The position numbers and the translations under genes were made by a program. Under the pieces are notes generated by a model. That model had not been told where the DNA came from, searched no databases, and saw only the letters and a program-made list of their open reading frames with translations. 64,000 nucleotides of DNA from Cercospora beticola (lineage: Eukaryota > Ascomycota > Dothideomycetes > Mycosphaerellales > Mycosphaerellaceae). Of this stretch, positions 33,928 through 48,497 are shown in pieces. Numbering within the stretch: the stretch's first letter is position 1; each line of letters begins with the position of its first letter. The stretch covers positions 1,116,001 to 1,180,000 of the forward strand of contig NC_088942.1 of NCBI RefSeq assembly GCF_033473495.1, in the 5' to 3' direction.

Positions 33928-36900
33928 ATTTTTCGGATATAAAGAGTATAAAACATAAACGCGCCCTAGCAGGCGACGACGACAACGGCGGGAGGCCTCG
34001 AGGCCTCCTAATACGCGATAATACCCTCCGACCGATACTATAACGCTATAAGTAGAGAAGGGAGCCTAGGAGGAGGAGGTTGCGACTCTAACTTCTAGGC
34101 GGCCTAAATCTGCCCGCAACTATCTCTCTCTAACTAATAAGGCTAGAAAACAACTACTAATACTAATACTCTAAAACTAATAATCTAAAAGAACCTAAAA
34201 ACACTTATAGAACAGATCTAGAGCTACCTCGATATCTAGATAATCCTTTCTCTCTCTCTAACTCTCCTTCTTCTCTAATAGGCCTAATAGGCTCTCCTCT
34301 ATCTCGCTCTCTACTAGGAAGAGTCCTAGACTCTTTAAGCTATCTAGAAAACTCTCTAGAGCTGCCTAATACCTACTACTACTACCTCTAAAACATAGGC
34401 CTAGATAGCCTAATTTAGATATATAATACTAAGGCCCTAGCTTTAGGTATCTATAACTATCTTAGTAAGGATAGGAAACTAAGAAGAAAGGGAGATAGCA
34501 AAGAAGATAAGCTATAAAGAGCTTAGAAGGAAACTAGGAGTATAGTAGTTTAAGGCTATATAAAAGCTCCTAAGCGGAGACTTTAAAGTTATCCTCTATA
34601 GAGAAGGAGAGAAAAGTAGGCTAGAGAAGGACTAATCTTAGCTTAAGGCTATATACCCGGAGGCCTAGGTAGAGATACTAACTACTTAGGTAATTATATA
34701 TAGTATTAGGATATCCTAGAAGCTAGAGGATATAAATAGCTAGGTCTAACTCGACTAGGACAACCTTACCTAGTTCCTAGATAGGCTTAAAATTAAGAAG
34801 GCCTTTTAGCTTAAGAACTAGAGAGCAAAAGAAGAGACTAACTTCTTATTAGTAGTAATAGTAGTATAGGATAGATAGACTATAAGGGAAATATATAGGA
34901 GAGGTATTACTATTAGGTTAATATAGTATATAGTAGAACTATACTACCTATAGCAGAGGATTATATAATACTTTAAGTATAATAGCTTTAGGTATATTAC
35001 TATCTACTATAAGGCTATAGAAGAAATATATAGAAACTATATAGGGAAGTATAGGACAGATAGCTATAAGGAGAAGAAAATTAGATACTATAACTATAAG
35101 AGAGACTATAAGGCATACTCCCTCTAATATAGCTATAAAGTAGCTATAAAGGCTAAAGCAAGAGCATTCTTAAAGTAGTTTAAAAAGCAATAGGAGATAG
35201 CTTTAGGCCTAATATAAGGAGATAGTACTATAGAACTCCTAATCCTTAAGAGGAAAGCTCTACTAGCTAAGCCTCTATAGAGGAATATTAGATATAAAGG
35301 CAGGCCCCTAGGTACTATAGCAATAGTAATAGCTAGTAGGAGACAAGTAAGTAAGCTCTACTTCCCTTCTATATAGAAGAATAAGAATACCTAAGAAGTA
35401 ATAAGTACCCTCTAGGAAGATATAGATATTAACTTAATTAAGCTCCTCTCCTAAGAATCCTATAAATTTTATAAGTAGCTAAACCCTAATAATCTACTAA
35501 TATAATATTAATAAGTTAAATACTACTTAAACCCTACTACTAAATAGCTAAGCTATAGAAGAAGCTATAGTAATAGCACTATAAGAACTATAGCTTAATA
35601 CTATAAATAGCAGAACTAAGGCTAAGAAAGGATACTCTATAGTCCTCCTACTCTAGCAGAACTTAAGGGTAGTAATACTTATATTAGACAAAGTTAGAAC
35701 TAATAGCTAGAAACTACTCTTCTATAATATAGGTAACTTAGTAACTATCTAAGTCTAGATACCTATAGGAACTATCTCTATTTATAACTACTATAACCTC
35801 TTAGAGCTAATAAGCTATAGATAAGAAAAGACTATCCCTATACTCTAAGAAGTACTATTATAAACTCTAGAGGACACAAAAGTAAGCTATATAGTAGTAG
35901 GAGACTTTAACCTCTACTACTTAAAATAGAGAGGAAATATAACCTAAACCTAATATACTATAGTAGACAAGCTTATTAAAACAATTATAGAGGCCTAACT
36001 ATAGCTAGCTCTAGAGCTAGAGACAATTATATAGGAAAGATATATAGCTAGCTACTAAACACTAGACCTAGTCTTTATTAGCCTCTCTCTCTAAAACCTA
36101 ATCTAAGAATATAAAGCCTTCCTAGAAGAGATATATAGCTCTAACTATATCCCCCTTAGGACAACTCTCTATATTAACCTCTAAGAGCTAAGAGGAAGAA
36201 GCTAGAGAAAGTAGTAGAAAGCCGCTAACTAGGATAGAATCTAGGACCTTATAGCCTAAAATACTAACTAACTTAACCTACTCCTACTTAATATAAGGGA
36301 ATACCTAGATATACTAGCTTATAGAATATAATCCTCTATCTAGAGAATTATAGAGGAGATAGTTCTAATAGCTAGACTATTAAGCTATATAAAGATAGTA
36401 TAGACCTAGGAATATAAGGAAGCTATAAAGCTAGTAAGAAGGAAGAGAAGAGAATAGAGGAACTATAAGATAGAATAGAGCTATAAGCTATACCTTAAGG
36501 CATTATATATAAGAAGTAGAGCTATAAGGAGAGAGTAGAACCTAGCTTAGAGGAGACTAATTAAAGAAGTTATAGAGGACTCTAAGAAAATCTAGAAAAT
36601 AGCTAAATAGGCTAGAGAGGGAGCTAACTAAGAGCACTAGCTACTATACTTCCTAAGCCTAGCTAATATAGAATATAAGGGAGACACTAATAAGAGGAAG
36701 GCTACGATCCTAGTAAGATACTTCTTCCTAGACCTAAGGGAGGCAGACTTAAGTAATATCTAATATATATAACTACTACTCTAATTCTAGATAGAGGTTA
36801 AGGTTTAACTAAAGAAGGTAGAAGGAGTTCTTAGGAAACTACCTAGTAATAAGGCCCTAGGACCTAACTAAATACTAAACCTCTTACTTAAAGAGTATAG

Positions 36901-38989
36901 GGAACAACTTTCCCTAATCCTAGCTAAACTCTTTACTATATACCTAAGGATAGTATACTACTCTAAAGCCTTTAAGTACTCTATAATAATAGTACTTAGG
37001 AAACTATAGAAGCTAGACTACTTAAAGCTAGGAGTATATAGACCTATTGCCCTACTTAATATAATAGCAAAGGTCCTAGAAGCTATAGTTACTAAGAGGA
37101 TATCTAAGAAGACTAAAGAAAGGAAGCTCCTCCTAGAAGAATAAATAGGTACTAGGCCTAGCAGGTCTACTACCTTAGTATTAGACCTTATTACTAAGTA
37201 AGTAAAAACTATCTAGAAAACTAAGCTAGGAGCTATAGTATCTATACTCTACCTTAATATCTTAGGGGCATTTAATAAGGTCTCCTACTAGAGGCTACTT
37301 TATAATATTAGAATAAAAGGCTTCCTAGACTATACTATTAGCTTTATCTAATTATTCCTCTAAGATAGGACTACCTGCCTAAAGCTTAGAGAATTTATAG
37401 ACTAACTAAGGCTCTAAAATATAGGAATTCCCTAAGGCTCTACTCTATCTCTAATCCTCTTTCTTTTCTTTACCTCTACTCTACTCCTAATACTATATAA
37501 AGGGACTACTTTAGTAATAGGGTTTATAGATAACTCTAATATTCTTATATATAGTATATTAATAGAGGACAACTATAGATAACTCGAGAAAGCCTACTAG
37601 AAATATAAAGTATAGGTAAGGAGATATAGAGCAGAATTTATACTATAGAAATACTAGCTAATCTACTTTACTAGGAGCAGAAAGCATAACCTTAAGGCTA
37701 TAGTCTAAATCTAGGGATTTAATAGAGAACTACTACTATTACTTAGACTCCTTAGAGTATAGGTAGATACTAAACTCTAATAGGGCCTATATATTAAATA
37801 AGTAGCAGAAAAGGGAGCCTACTAAATATAATTACTTTAGAGACTATATAAGTCTATATAGGGAGCATCCTTCTAAAAAGCAAGGCACCTCTATATAGTA
37901 GTAGTAAGACTAGCTCTTACCTTTAGCTACTAAGTCTAGTCTAACCTAGAAGGCATATAAGGCTACTATAGGAACCTTACTAAACCTATTAAGAAAATCT
38001 AGAGAAAGGCTCTAAGAAACATTATAGGAGTATATAAGTTAGTTATAATAGCTATTCTAGAGAGAGAAGCAAATATTACCCCTCTCTATCTATATACTTA
38101 GGACCTAGCTAGGTAAGTATCTAAAAAGCAAGATACCTAACTTATATACTAGTATATTAAAGATAGGTATAGGGAGATTAAAAGGCAAGTATAAGCAGGA
38201 AAGAGAGCTAGGCAACCTATACTACTAACCTAAACTAGATAGAAGGAAATCCTCTAGATAGTATAAAGCTAAGAAATAACGATATAGGTATATCTAGGCT
38301 ATAAGGCATAGTAGGCTAAATACTAGTAGGATAGAAGGTAGAAAAGAAATAAGGAAAAGAGAAGGGTAAGAGCAGAAGAGGAACGACTACTAGTATAGAA
38401 AACTACTACCTCCTCTATTATTAGACTAACTCTATATAAAAGACTTACTAGACTAGAGAGTATAATAGTTATACTCTTAAGGACAGAATATATTAGGATA
38501 AAGCAATACCTTACTAAAAGGAGAGTTCTAGGTTTTATACTAGACTACAATTATAGGCAGGGATATAAGATACTAAAACATATATATATTTTCTACTTAA
38601 AATAGAACGAGAGAAGGCACCTACTATTCTAGGCAGAGGCATCTATAAACTAGAAGGATCTAGCTAATATAAAGAGAGGGCTATATATAATAGTAAAGTA
38701 GCTTATCTAAGAAGAGGTCCTAGACTAATTCTTACTTATAAGAGAAGAGGTATAGGAGGATAAGAGGAGAGAGAAGAGGAAGGATAGAGCCTAGTAAAAG
38801 GAGGACTTACTAGATACCTAGTATTATCCGAAGGAAAACAGAAGCGAAGGAAGCGGCTACGTAGGCTATAAATAGAGGGATATACGAGGGTTTTTCGAAG
38901 GCTTTTCTCTCGACCGAAATCTATAGAGTATGCTACTTACTCTAGTTAAAAGAGGTAGACCGGCGTATAAGATTTATCTATCTATCTAT
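33928..38989 (+). mobile_element. Tad1-like LINE, family B copy 1, nested in the Gypsy
   Basis: 5,062 bp between perfect 17-bp duplications CTATATATTTCCGTTAT (33911-33927 and 38990-39006). The 3' end has a TATC-repeat tail. A GC-rich 5' end (CGCGCCCTAGCAGGCGACGA) is followed by a decayed ORF1 and an endonuclease-RT frame on plus. The RT block reads GIPQGSTLSLILFLFFTSTLL, with the catalytic box altered to FIDNSNIL by RIP. A shorter set of C-to-T changes than in the Gypsy suggests it arrived later. Not functional. Confidence 0.82.
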
Positions 38990-39289
38990 CTATATATTTC
39001 CGTTATCTTAGTATAGTATCTAGTACGTTCGTACTACTTCTTATATATATAAATATTAAGTCGAGCCTTAGTTCGTAGCTAGTTACTATATAGTAACTCT
39101 CTATAGTAATAGGCTTATTAATAGTACGTACCGTCGGCGCTTATACTATAAGGTACTAGTATACTATAAATTCGTTATATACTCTTTGCGTATTTTCTCT
39201 ATTTACTATCTATATTTAGTAAGCTCTTCGTATCCGACTCGTACTATATACTTAACTATCTAGTACTACTCTCGTATATAACTTATAAG

Positions 39290-40170
39290 TAATATACCTC
39301 TAAGGAGAGCTACTACTACTCCCGCTACTCTAGCTACTAACCGTTTCTCTTATATAGTAGACGACCTACCGAAGATAGAGGATAACGATTACTAGCGTTA
39401 CCTCCTATACCTCGTAGACTATAAGTTACGTAGTTCGTATACGTATTATATACTTCGAGTCTACTAACTCCTTATACCTAGCTATCGAGCTACGCTATAA
39501 TAGTAATATAAAGCTCGGCTAGTAGCTAAACTATATTCGCTATAGCAAATCTAACTATAAGTATATCTATATTACTAATCTAGACCTTATAAAGTAGGCG
39601 TAGCGCGCGCGCTACTACCGCCGCCTACTACGTATAAGTAGGCGCCCTATACGGTACTAGTAGCTCCGCCGCTGCCTCGATAATATAGGCGAGGCTATTA
39701 CTTATACTCTTAAGCGTCTATAGAGTAACTCGAGTAAGTCTACCGGCCTCTTCTCTATACTAAAGAAAGCTAGCGAGGCGCTAGCTACTAGTATACTCTC
39801 TACTAACGAGCTTATAGTAACGAGTATAGGCCTCGCTATCTAGTATAGTATATTCGAGCTAGAGTACGAAGTATATCTTATATTCTACTAGTCGCTTACT
39901 CCTCTTATATAGTACTAATTCGTATAATAGAAGCTCTGCCTACTTAGCGCTTCTAGCGAGGCTCTAGACCTCGCTATTGCCTCTATCTACTCCGGTAAGT
40001 CTACTTAGGACGAGAGAGAGCTTTCTAAGCTCGAGAAGAATAATAAGAAGAAGAGTAAGAAGAAGAGTAATAAAGCTATAGACGTAAGTAGTAAGTAGCC
40101 TATAGGCCTCGCGCTCTTCCTCTACTAGGCTCTTATAGTACTCTCGCGTCTCGCCGGCTCTAGGCTATAT
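39290..40170 (+). other. Extra decayed reading frame antisense to Gypsy pol
   Basis: Lies between the chromodomain and the 3' LTR of the Gypsy, on the opposite strand. Few stops compared with neighbours: residual text such as EDNDY, RYLLYLVDYKLRSSYTYYILRVY and a lysine-rich stretch KNNKKKSKKKSNKAID at about 40041-40083. No known domain recognised. It would explain why the element is about 1 kb longer than usual. Confidence 0.35.
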
Positions 40171-43100
40171 ACTTCTATTACGCGTAGTATACGCTATATC
40201 TATAGGTACTATAAATAAATATCTTCTCTCCTTTTATAATATCTTAGTTTTCTAAGTTCTTATATCTTAGTAGTTCTTATATTTTAGCGATACTTAGCGT
40301 TTAGAATTCTTAGAATTTTCTACTATTCTACTAACTACTAGTATTACTATTTCTTCTATAGTTTCGCCTTATATATAGGCAGCTTAGTTTCGCGTTACGT
40401 CTTAAATACGTTAAGTATCTCGTAATCTCCGATATATTCTACTAGCTTCTAGGTATTATATTCCTCTAGCTATCTATACTATCGAACTAGGTACTTCTTT
40501 ACGCTTTTCTCTACGCGGCTTTCTAGTATCCTCTCGACTTCCTATTCGCTTTACTTATCTACGAGTAGTAGACTAGTATCCTACGTATTACTACCTTACT
40601 AGAGTTCTAAGAGAGATATATAGAAGATATTATAAATCTACGAGCTAGTTAGTAGAGCTAGATAGTACGCCTACTTCTCGACTACGTTAATAACCTTAAA
40701 TAGTCTAGCGAATTTATCTGCTAGCTTCTTCTATAGTACTTTTAACTAGAGGTTCTTTATAGATAATAGGACTAAGTCGCTAACTTTAAATTCTATTAGC
40801 TAGTACTTCTAATTAAAGTACTTAGCCTAAGATTTGCTTACTTATTACTAGCGCTTAGTTAGCTCTTTATAGTTCCGCTTTAACCTCTCTATAGTATTCT
40901 TCGCTACTAGTACCTCTCTCCGAAGAAGCGTATCCCGAGCTTCGTCTATATCCCTCTTACGCGTTTCTATAGAAAGGTCTAGGTTAAACCTATATACTAC
41001 TCGAAATAGCGATATCTTAAGCGTAGTATTCGCGCTATTATTATACGCGAATTCTACTAACGATAGGATAGACGCCTAGTCGTCTTATCGCTCGTTATAA
41101 TAGATATATAGGTACTGCTTAAGCGTCTAGTTTACGCGCTCGGTTTAACTATTAGTCTATAGGTAGAATATAGTACTTAGCCTACGTTTTATATATATCT
41201 TATAGTAGAAGTCTAACTAGAACTAGCTAGTAAAGACTAAGCCTCTATCGCTTACGATACTAGCTAGTATACTACGTAGTCGTATTACTTTATTAATTAG
41301 GATATCTATAAGCTCTATACTAGTATAGCGCTTTATCGTTCGGACGAAAGTTACTATTTTCGAGTAATAATCTATAATTATAAGAATCGCGTCGAAGATA
41401 TAGCTATTCTACTTACTAGATAGAAGATCTATAATAAAGTCTATAGATAAATCCTTCTAAGAATAGTTAGGTAGTAGAAGTATAGCTATCTTACTATAGA
41501 GGTAATAGCGCTTTACTTTCGCCTTCTAATAGCTACTATACTACTCGATATACTACCTTACGTCGTTACTAACCTCTAGCTACTAGTACTTCTGCTTAAC
41601 TAACTCTACTATCTTATCCTTACTAAAATAGCTTACTAGGATATCGTTATAGTATATACGGATTACCTACGTCCGTAATACTAGGTCGTTCGGTAAGTAT
41701 AAGGCCTCTTCCTAGTATATATAGCTATCCTTAATAGTATATTTCTCGCTCGCTATACCTTCGCGTTCGGCCTACTTATATAGTACTTTTACTTTTAGAT
41801 CGAGCTATACTAATATAGCGGTATACCTAATAATTATATCCGAGACGTTAGCGTATAGCTACTCTTACGTAGTAATAGCGCTAGCGACTCGTAAGAGTAG
41901 AGTAAAGCTAAATAGACGAACTAAATAGTTAATCGCTACTATAATATACCTACTATCGGGCAGCGCTACCTCCTTGCTCTTAACTACTACTATAACTATC
42001 TTTAGAGTATCTAACTAAGCCTAGTAAGTAGCTTTTATATAGGTAATAACTAGGCTACTTATAGGTATAGTACTCTATATCTAGAGTTTCTACTATAGTA
42101 ATAGTAGGAGGTTACTTATCTCCTTCGCCTCTCGTATATAGTCGCTACGTCTAGATAGTATATCGGCTAGGTTAAGCTTACTAGCTCGATAGCTAATAGT
42201 AAAATTAAAGAGAGCGAGGAATATCGCCTACTTTACTTATCTATCTATTAACTACTTAACGCCTATAAATCCCTTAAGGTTAGCGTAATTAATAAGTACC
42301 TTAACTTTATATATAGCGCCTTCGAGGTATAGTCGCTATACTTTAAATACCTTAACTACTATAAGTAGTTCCTTATTATAAACCTTATAGTTATATTTAG
42401 CGTTAATTATCTTCTATAAGAAGAAGGTAATTAGATACTATTCTGCTTCGAATAGTTAGCTTAGAATACCGGCTACTACGAAGTTAGAAGTATTAGTTTC
42501 GACTCGTAGGCGTAGCGTAGAGTTAAAGTACTTTAGTAGTAGTATAGTCTAAAATCGATTTTTTAGCTTATAGAACGCCTACTCCTTAGCTACTTCCTAC
42601 TTAATTAGCTCTAGCTTCTTTCTATTCTTTATACTCTTTAATAGCGCTATTAAAGATACTATAACTCTCGAATATCCGAAGATAAATCGATAGTAGAAGT
42701 TCGCGAATCTAAGAAAGAATTAAACTTCTATTAGCGTAGTTAGAGTTAGCTACGAAGCGATTATAGCTACCCTACTTAGGTCTATCGTAACGCTACTAGT
42801 AGTTACTACGAATCTAAGGAAGTCGACCTTTTTCTAGAAGAACTTATACTTAGAACGCTATACGTAGAGTCTAAACTTATAGAGCCTTTTAAGTATAGTA
42901 TATACGTCTCGTATATATTCCTTATATATCCTACTATAGATTAGAATATCGTCTAGGTATACTATATAGCTTATATCGACTAGCTCTACTAGCGTATAGT
43001 TAATATATACTTAGAACGTCGCTAGTATATTCGTTAAGCCGAAGAGTATTACCTTATACTAGAAATAGCCGTAGCGCGTACGAAATATAGTCTTCTAGTA

Positions 43101-45344
43101 GTTACTTAGCTTAATCCGAATATAGTAGTACGTATCGGCTAAGTCTAAGGATATAAACTATACGGCTTCTATAAGCCTATTTAGCGTCTTACTAATTAGA
43201 GGTAGTAGATACTAGTTCTTAATAGTAATCTCGTTTAGCCTATAGTAGTCGATATATAACTATAGCTTACTATTCTTCTTTAGTATAAATAGGATAGGCG
43301 TACCTACCTCGCTATCGGAACGCTCGATCTAATCGTACTCGAGTCCTATCTTTAGGTACTTCTTAAGCTTATCTAATTCTCGCTCCGACTAGTAATATAG
43401 TAGACGGAATAGTAGTATAGTTCTAGGCCGTAGGTTAATCGTATACTCTACGCTATTAACTAGCTTGCTTCTTATTTCCTCTATTAGATTAAGAATATCG
43501 TTAAAACGACGGAACTCCTTAGAGATAGGCTTAACCTTATTACCTATCTTACTTAGGCTTACTATAAATACTACTAGTGCCTTCTAAAGATCCTTAAAGA
43601 ACTTATAGGCTTCTCGGACTTCGAACTTACTAAAACGATCGTTACTATATAGCTATTTATCTATAGCGCTACTAGCTATTACGCGCTAAGTACGTCGCTA
43701 TAGACGGCCTAAGATTATATTAGGAGTTAGTATATTATATATATAGAAGATACTACTCGTAGATCGCTCCTTACTACTAGAGTCTACGATCCGTATATAT
43801 ATATAGTACGCGCCGTAATAGTACTCTAATTTACTCGTAAAGGTAGTAACTAGTAGCAGAGCTATATTCGACCTTATTAGTAGGTTATACTATAGTATAA
43901 AGGCCCTTTATATTATATTAATATCTATAGTATTATCGAGAAGGAAAGCGGCCGGCTTACTATCTAACTACGTTTCGACTTCTTCTTCTATACGCGTCGC
44001 TAGTACGCTCTAAACTAGTAGAGAGTTATCGCTATCTAGTTTAGCGCCGGTAACTCGCGTATTATCTCCGGCGCCTTAGCTTTTTTCGCTCTCTACTCCT
44101 TTGCTATAGTTACTCTATAAATAGCCGGCTTATTACTATTTTTCTTAGAGTTCGAGTAGTTAGAACTAATATAGCTAACCTCGTTATATACGAAGTATAT
44201 AGGTTACTAGCTCTTGCTTTTACCTTTGCCTCTACGTTTACTTTTCGGCTTACTACTATAGGTATCGCGTTAGCCGCTAGTCGAACTAGAGGCCTCTTTA
44301 TAAGGAGTATCGCTATCGGTATACTTACGCTTAGCCTACTTATTCTCGGTATTACTATAATACGGCTTACGAGGTATAGCTTTCTTAGCTTACTCGAGGC
44401 GCCTTACTAGAGCGATAAGGTTAGTACGCTTATTAGAGATAGTATAGTTCTTAATAATATCCTTATATAGTAATAGCTTTAGTTTTATAAGAAACTAGCG
44501 TACTAGCTATATCTTAGTATAGTTACCTAACTAAGACTCTAGGTTACTAAGATCTATTACGAACTATTATACGCTCTAGCTCTTACTCTAGTATATATTC
44601 TTATATTCTATAGTTACGAGAAGTATATAGTTCGCTTAATCTCTAACGATATCGTATAGGAATTAATAGAATCGAGACTAGGTATATTCTATAGGCAGAA
44701 CGCCTAGGTATTTATTATACTATATCTCTTACGCTTCGCCTACGAGATATATAATACCCGTAATTACCTTCTAGTAATCTATTAGGAACCTCTTTAGTAT
44801 AGCTATAAAGTTTACCTTAAGAGTATAGATAAATTCGTATACCTCCTTTATAGTTTTACTTTTAAAGAGCTTAGGCGTATATAGCTTAATAGACTCGTAT
44901 AAGCTATACTCGTCGCTTTCGGAACGTACGCTACTCGTATAACTTACGGACGCGCTATCTTACTAAGGTATTAGCTATCCGAGGCCTAGCGCTATTACGC
45001 TTAGCCGTACTAGTAATTTAATTATCTATATCTCTTTTAGTAAGCGTTCGTTCTTAGCTTTAAGAGTACGGATCTCTAGCTATTCGTATAACGTATTATT
45101 TTTAGCTTAGAGGCGCCTACGTATTATATACGCGTTACTAGCGTTATCGGTATTATTTATATCCTCGTCCTATTCTTCTTTAGCTTATACTATTCTAGAT
45201 TCTAATATCTTTTCGATATAGTCTAATAGCTATCTATCGTTCGGTATATCGTCGTTATAATTAGTCCGCTAGGTAGATACGTTTCGCGTAAGTATAATAG
45301 GCCTTAATAGATCGCTACTCTCGATAAGGTAGAAGAATTATAAT

Positions 45345-45539
45345 TATAAGAGTAGAATATAGTAATATATTAAGCGCCTCTAGACTCTCTATCTAGAGAT
45401 ATTAAGAATAATTCTTACCTTCTTCGTTTATATACGTTCTACGTACTTTTATCCTATACTAAGTATAAGTAGTACTAGCCGTTATACCTTAACGCCTAAT
45501 AAGCTATACCTCTCGAGCTATATACCTCTAGCTCTTATA
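45345..45539 (-). repeat. Gypsy 5' LTR
   Basis: 195 bp with TATAAGAG/CTCTTATA ends; the TAGAA target duplication follows at 45540-45544. Confidence 0.85.
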
Positions 45540-45544
45540 TAGAA

Positions 45545-46150
45545 ATAATAGAGGAATAGCCTATTACTTTTAAGTAAATCGAGAGTAATAAAACGAATAG
45601 ATATATAAAGCCTCGTAATACTAATATAAATAAAAATAGAGAAGACGTAATCGCTAGTAGCTCTAGCTTTATAGAATAGTTCCGAAGTAAATATATAATA
45701 TAGTAGCCTCTCTTAGTAGACTTAGAAGTCGATAGGTATATTACTTATAATATAGAAGTAGAGATCGAGATAAGCCTATATTCGCTCTACTATATTAGAT
45801 ATAGTAGGTAGAGCTAGCCTCCCTTTATCTACTATAGGTCTAGATCTCTATAATAGCTAAGTAGATATATTTCTAAAGAACTATCGATTACTAATAATAA
45901 TATATAGCTCTAGAAGTATAGTTCCGAGTAGGCCTAGAAAGTAGAAGAGAGTATAGTATATTATACGTAATATTCTATACGCTCCGAAGTATAATAGAAC
46001 GTTACTACTACTAGTAGTATATACTTATATATACTAGATATTAGCCGTAACTCTAAGACTTATTAGAAGGAGTCGTTATCGGATTAGTAGTAATAGTATA
46101 GAGTAGTCGTTCGGAGACGTCTAGAACTAGCTATAATAAATAGTAATAAG
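45545..46150. other. Unclassified RIP remnant (segment X, part 2)
   Basis: Continuation of the DNA into which the Gypsy inserted; interrupted at 46151 by the small LTR element. A plus-strand frame with many RIP stops runs through it into 48503 onward, but I cannot place it in a family. Confidence 0.4.
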
Positions 46151-48497
46151 TATTACGATTTAAGATTCTATAGATACTATATCTCTCTATCTAATAGTTA
46201 GGCCTTAAATAAGTAGTATCTTAGGCTTTAGGAATTCTTAGTAGAAAGTATTTCTTTATAGACTTATAGTAGATAGAAACCTAAGCCTTTCTAACTACTT
46301 ATTTTAAAGAGTTTTACTTTACTTTATTCTACTATACCTAGAAAGGTTAGACCTCTAAATTTAATAGATTATAAGCTCGAGTTTATATTATAGCTAGAAA
46401 GCTAGAAGCTAGAGGATATAATAGTAAGTACTTCTAGTAGAAGTTAAAATACTCTAGTAAAAGACTTAAAAGTAATAGTAGGATCTAAAGCTATAAAAGA
46501 GTTAGAAGTAAGAGAAGTAGTCTTATAGGTATAAACTAGATAGTAGAAAGAATAGTATATATAGATAGATAGAATATCTAATATATATTAGTTCTAAGCA
46601 AAAGGATATACTATATAGCTATATAAAGATAGAGAATAAACTCTATAAAGTATCTAGACTAGGTACTTAGTAAACAAAAGTTATAGTCTAATAATACTAG
46701 GAGTTAGTCTAGTATTTCTCTACTACTAGAAAGTAGAAGAGAATAAAGTTAGAAGAGTAGTTAGGCTATTAGAAGGAGTCTTCTAAAGTTAGAGAGAGTC
46801 TCCTAAAGATAGCTATATAAATAAAACTTACTATCTATTTAAAGGAAGATCTTATAAGGCTAGAGGATTAGTTTATACTAGGCAGGTTATATTTAGAGAG
46901 AATAGTTATAAAGTAGGTTCTAGAGAGACCTACTATTAGCTAATAATACTTTAGAGACTAACTAAACCTCTTACTATCTCTAGAATCTAAAGAAGAATTA
47001 GATAATTAGGCTCTAGAAGTCTAGTTAGATAAACTAATATATCTAAAATTAAAAGGAGTTATAAACCTATCTTTATTATAAATATAGTAGTACTAGAAGG
47101 TTCCTATACTAGAGAGTACTAGTAAGGTATACTCCTTTAGCTATTAATATATATACTATATATAAGGTCTAGAGTATAATATCTACTCTAGAGCTATCTA
47201 GAAGATAGAGTTCTAGAAGCTCTAGCTAAGAGAAAGGAGTCTTAGTATAGTTAATTCTCTACTAGATAGTCTAGTATAAGGAAATTTCTACCTATATATA
47301 TACTAAGAACTAAATACTAAGATATATAGGTCCTAGTTTACTATATAAAACAAATTTATTTCTTAGCTATAGTTAGAAGAACTTAGTAATATATATATCT
47401 AAAGTTAACTCTTTAGAAAATAAGAAAGGAATAGAATAAAATAAATAGTACTTTAGTAAAGAGACTATATCTAGTACTCTCTAAGAAGAACTTAGAATAA
47501 TAGTTTAGAAAGATAGCTATATTTCTTAAAAGAGAAGACCTATACTTAACTATTAAGATCTTAATATCTACTCTAATAACTAATAAAGTAAACTATAAAG
47601 CAATCTACTAGATTTAGCTTTATATTAGTAAAGAGAATAAAGAGATAGTATTAGAGAAAGAGATAGTAAAAGCTATCTAGTAAGAGCTAAAGAAGAAGTA
47701 TAAGAATAATAAAGTATTAAGAAGAAAACTAGTATAGTAGTACTTTACTTTTTAAATAATAAGTTTATAGAGTATATTATAAGTATAGTCTAGCTTACTA
47801 TTACTTAGAAAGAAGATAAGAGAGGCCTAGCTAGTAATAGTAGAGGTAGTTAAACCTAAGAATAGAATCTAAGTTCTACTTAGTAGTCTATCTAAATCTT
47901 AGTTATCTATTAGAAATACTATAGATATCTAACTATACTTATTATCTAATAATATTCTTTCTATTCTAGAAGAGAAAGAAGTAGAGATACTTAGATAACC
48001 TAAACTAGAAGGAAGATTAGAGTATTTAGCTTATACTATAAAAGCTATATAGAAATAATAATAAGAAAGAAAAAGAATAGATAACTTAGAGTTATTTAAA
48101 GCTAGGTAGTATACTCTATATTAAGAGAAGAGATACTTACTATTAAGCTATTAGTATTTAGAACCTATAAGAAGTATAGTCTTAGCTTTTAGAGATATAG
48201 ATAAAGTAAGAGCTTTTACTATAATAGAGAATAAAACTAAGGAAGATAACTAGCTATTAAGAGATAGGCTATTAGAGAGAGTATTACGATTTAAGATTCT
48301 ATAGATACTATATCTCTCTATCTAATAGTTAGGCCTCGAGTAAGTAGTACCTTAGGCTTTAGAAATTCTTAGTAGAAAGTATTTCTTTATAAGCTTATAG
48401 TAGATAGAAACCTAAGTCTCTCTAACTACTTATTTTAAGGAGCTTTACTTTGCTTTATTCTACTATATCTAGAAAGGTTAGACCTCTAAATTTAATA
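46151..48497 (+). mobile_element. Small non-autonomous LTR element (TRIM/LARD-like)
   Basis: Two direct 216-bp LTRs (46151-46366 and 48282-48497) flanked by the 5-bp duplication ATAAG (46146-46150 and 48498-48502). The internal part is only 1.9 kb with no recognisable RT or integrase. A purine-rich ATTAGAGAGAG just before the right LTR fits a polypurine tract and gives plus orientation. A solo LTR of the same family is at 10871-11086. It could be a deleted copy of a longer element. Confidence 0.75.

Larger units (their letters stand above)
33671..45539 (-). mobile_element. Complete Ty3/Gypsy retrotransposon, split by a LINE, RIP-mutated
   Basis: Paired 195-bp LTRs (33671-33865 and 45345-45539) with TATAAGAG...CTCTTATA ends, flanked by the duplication TAGAA at 33666-33670 and 45540-45544. 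Pol is on minus. The chromodomain lies near 40.4-40.6 kb (residual VERILESRVEK and KKYLVR, then EEYNTWKLVEYIG). The integrase/RNase H region is 40.8-42.6 kb, and the reverse transcriptase has catalytic VYLDDILIYS near 42.95 kb. Gag and protease lie toward 44-45.2 kb. Without the nested LINE and one duplication the element is about 6.8 kb. A 1.1-kb stretch between the chromodomain and 3' LTR carries a decayed frame in the opposite sense. Not functional. Confidence 0.82.
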
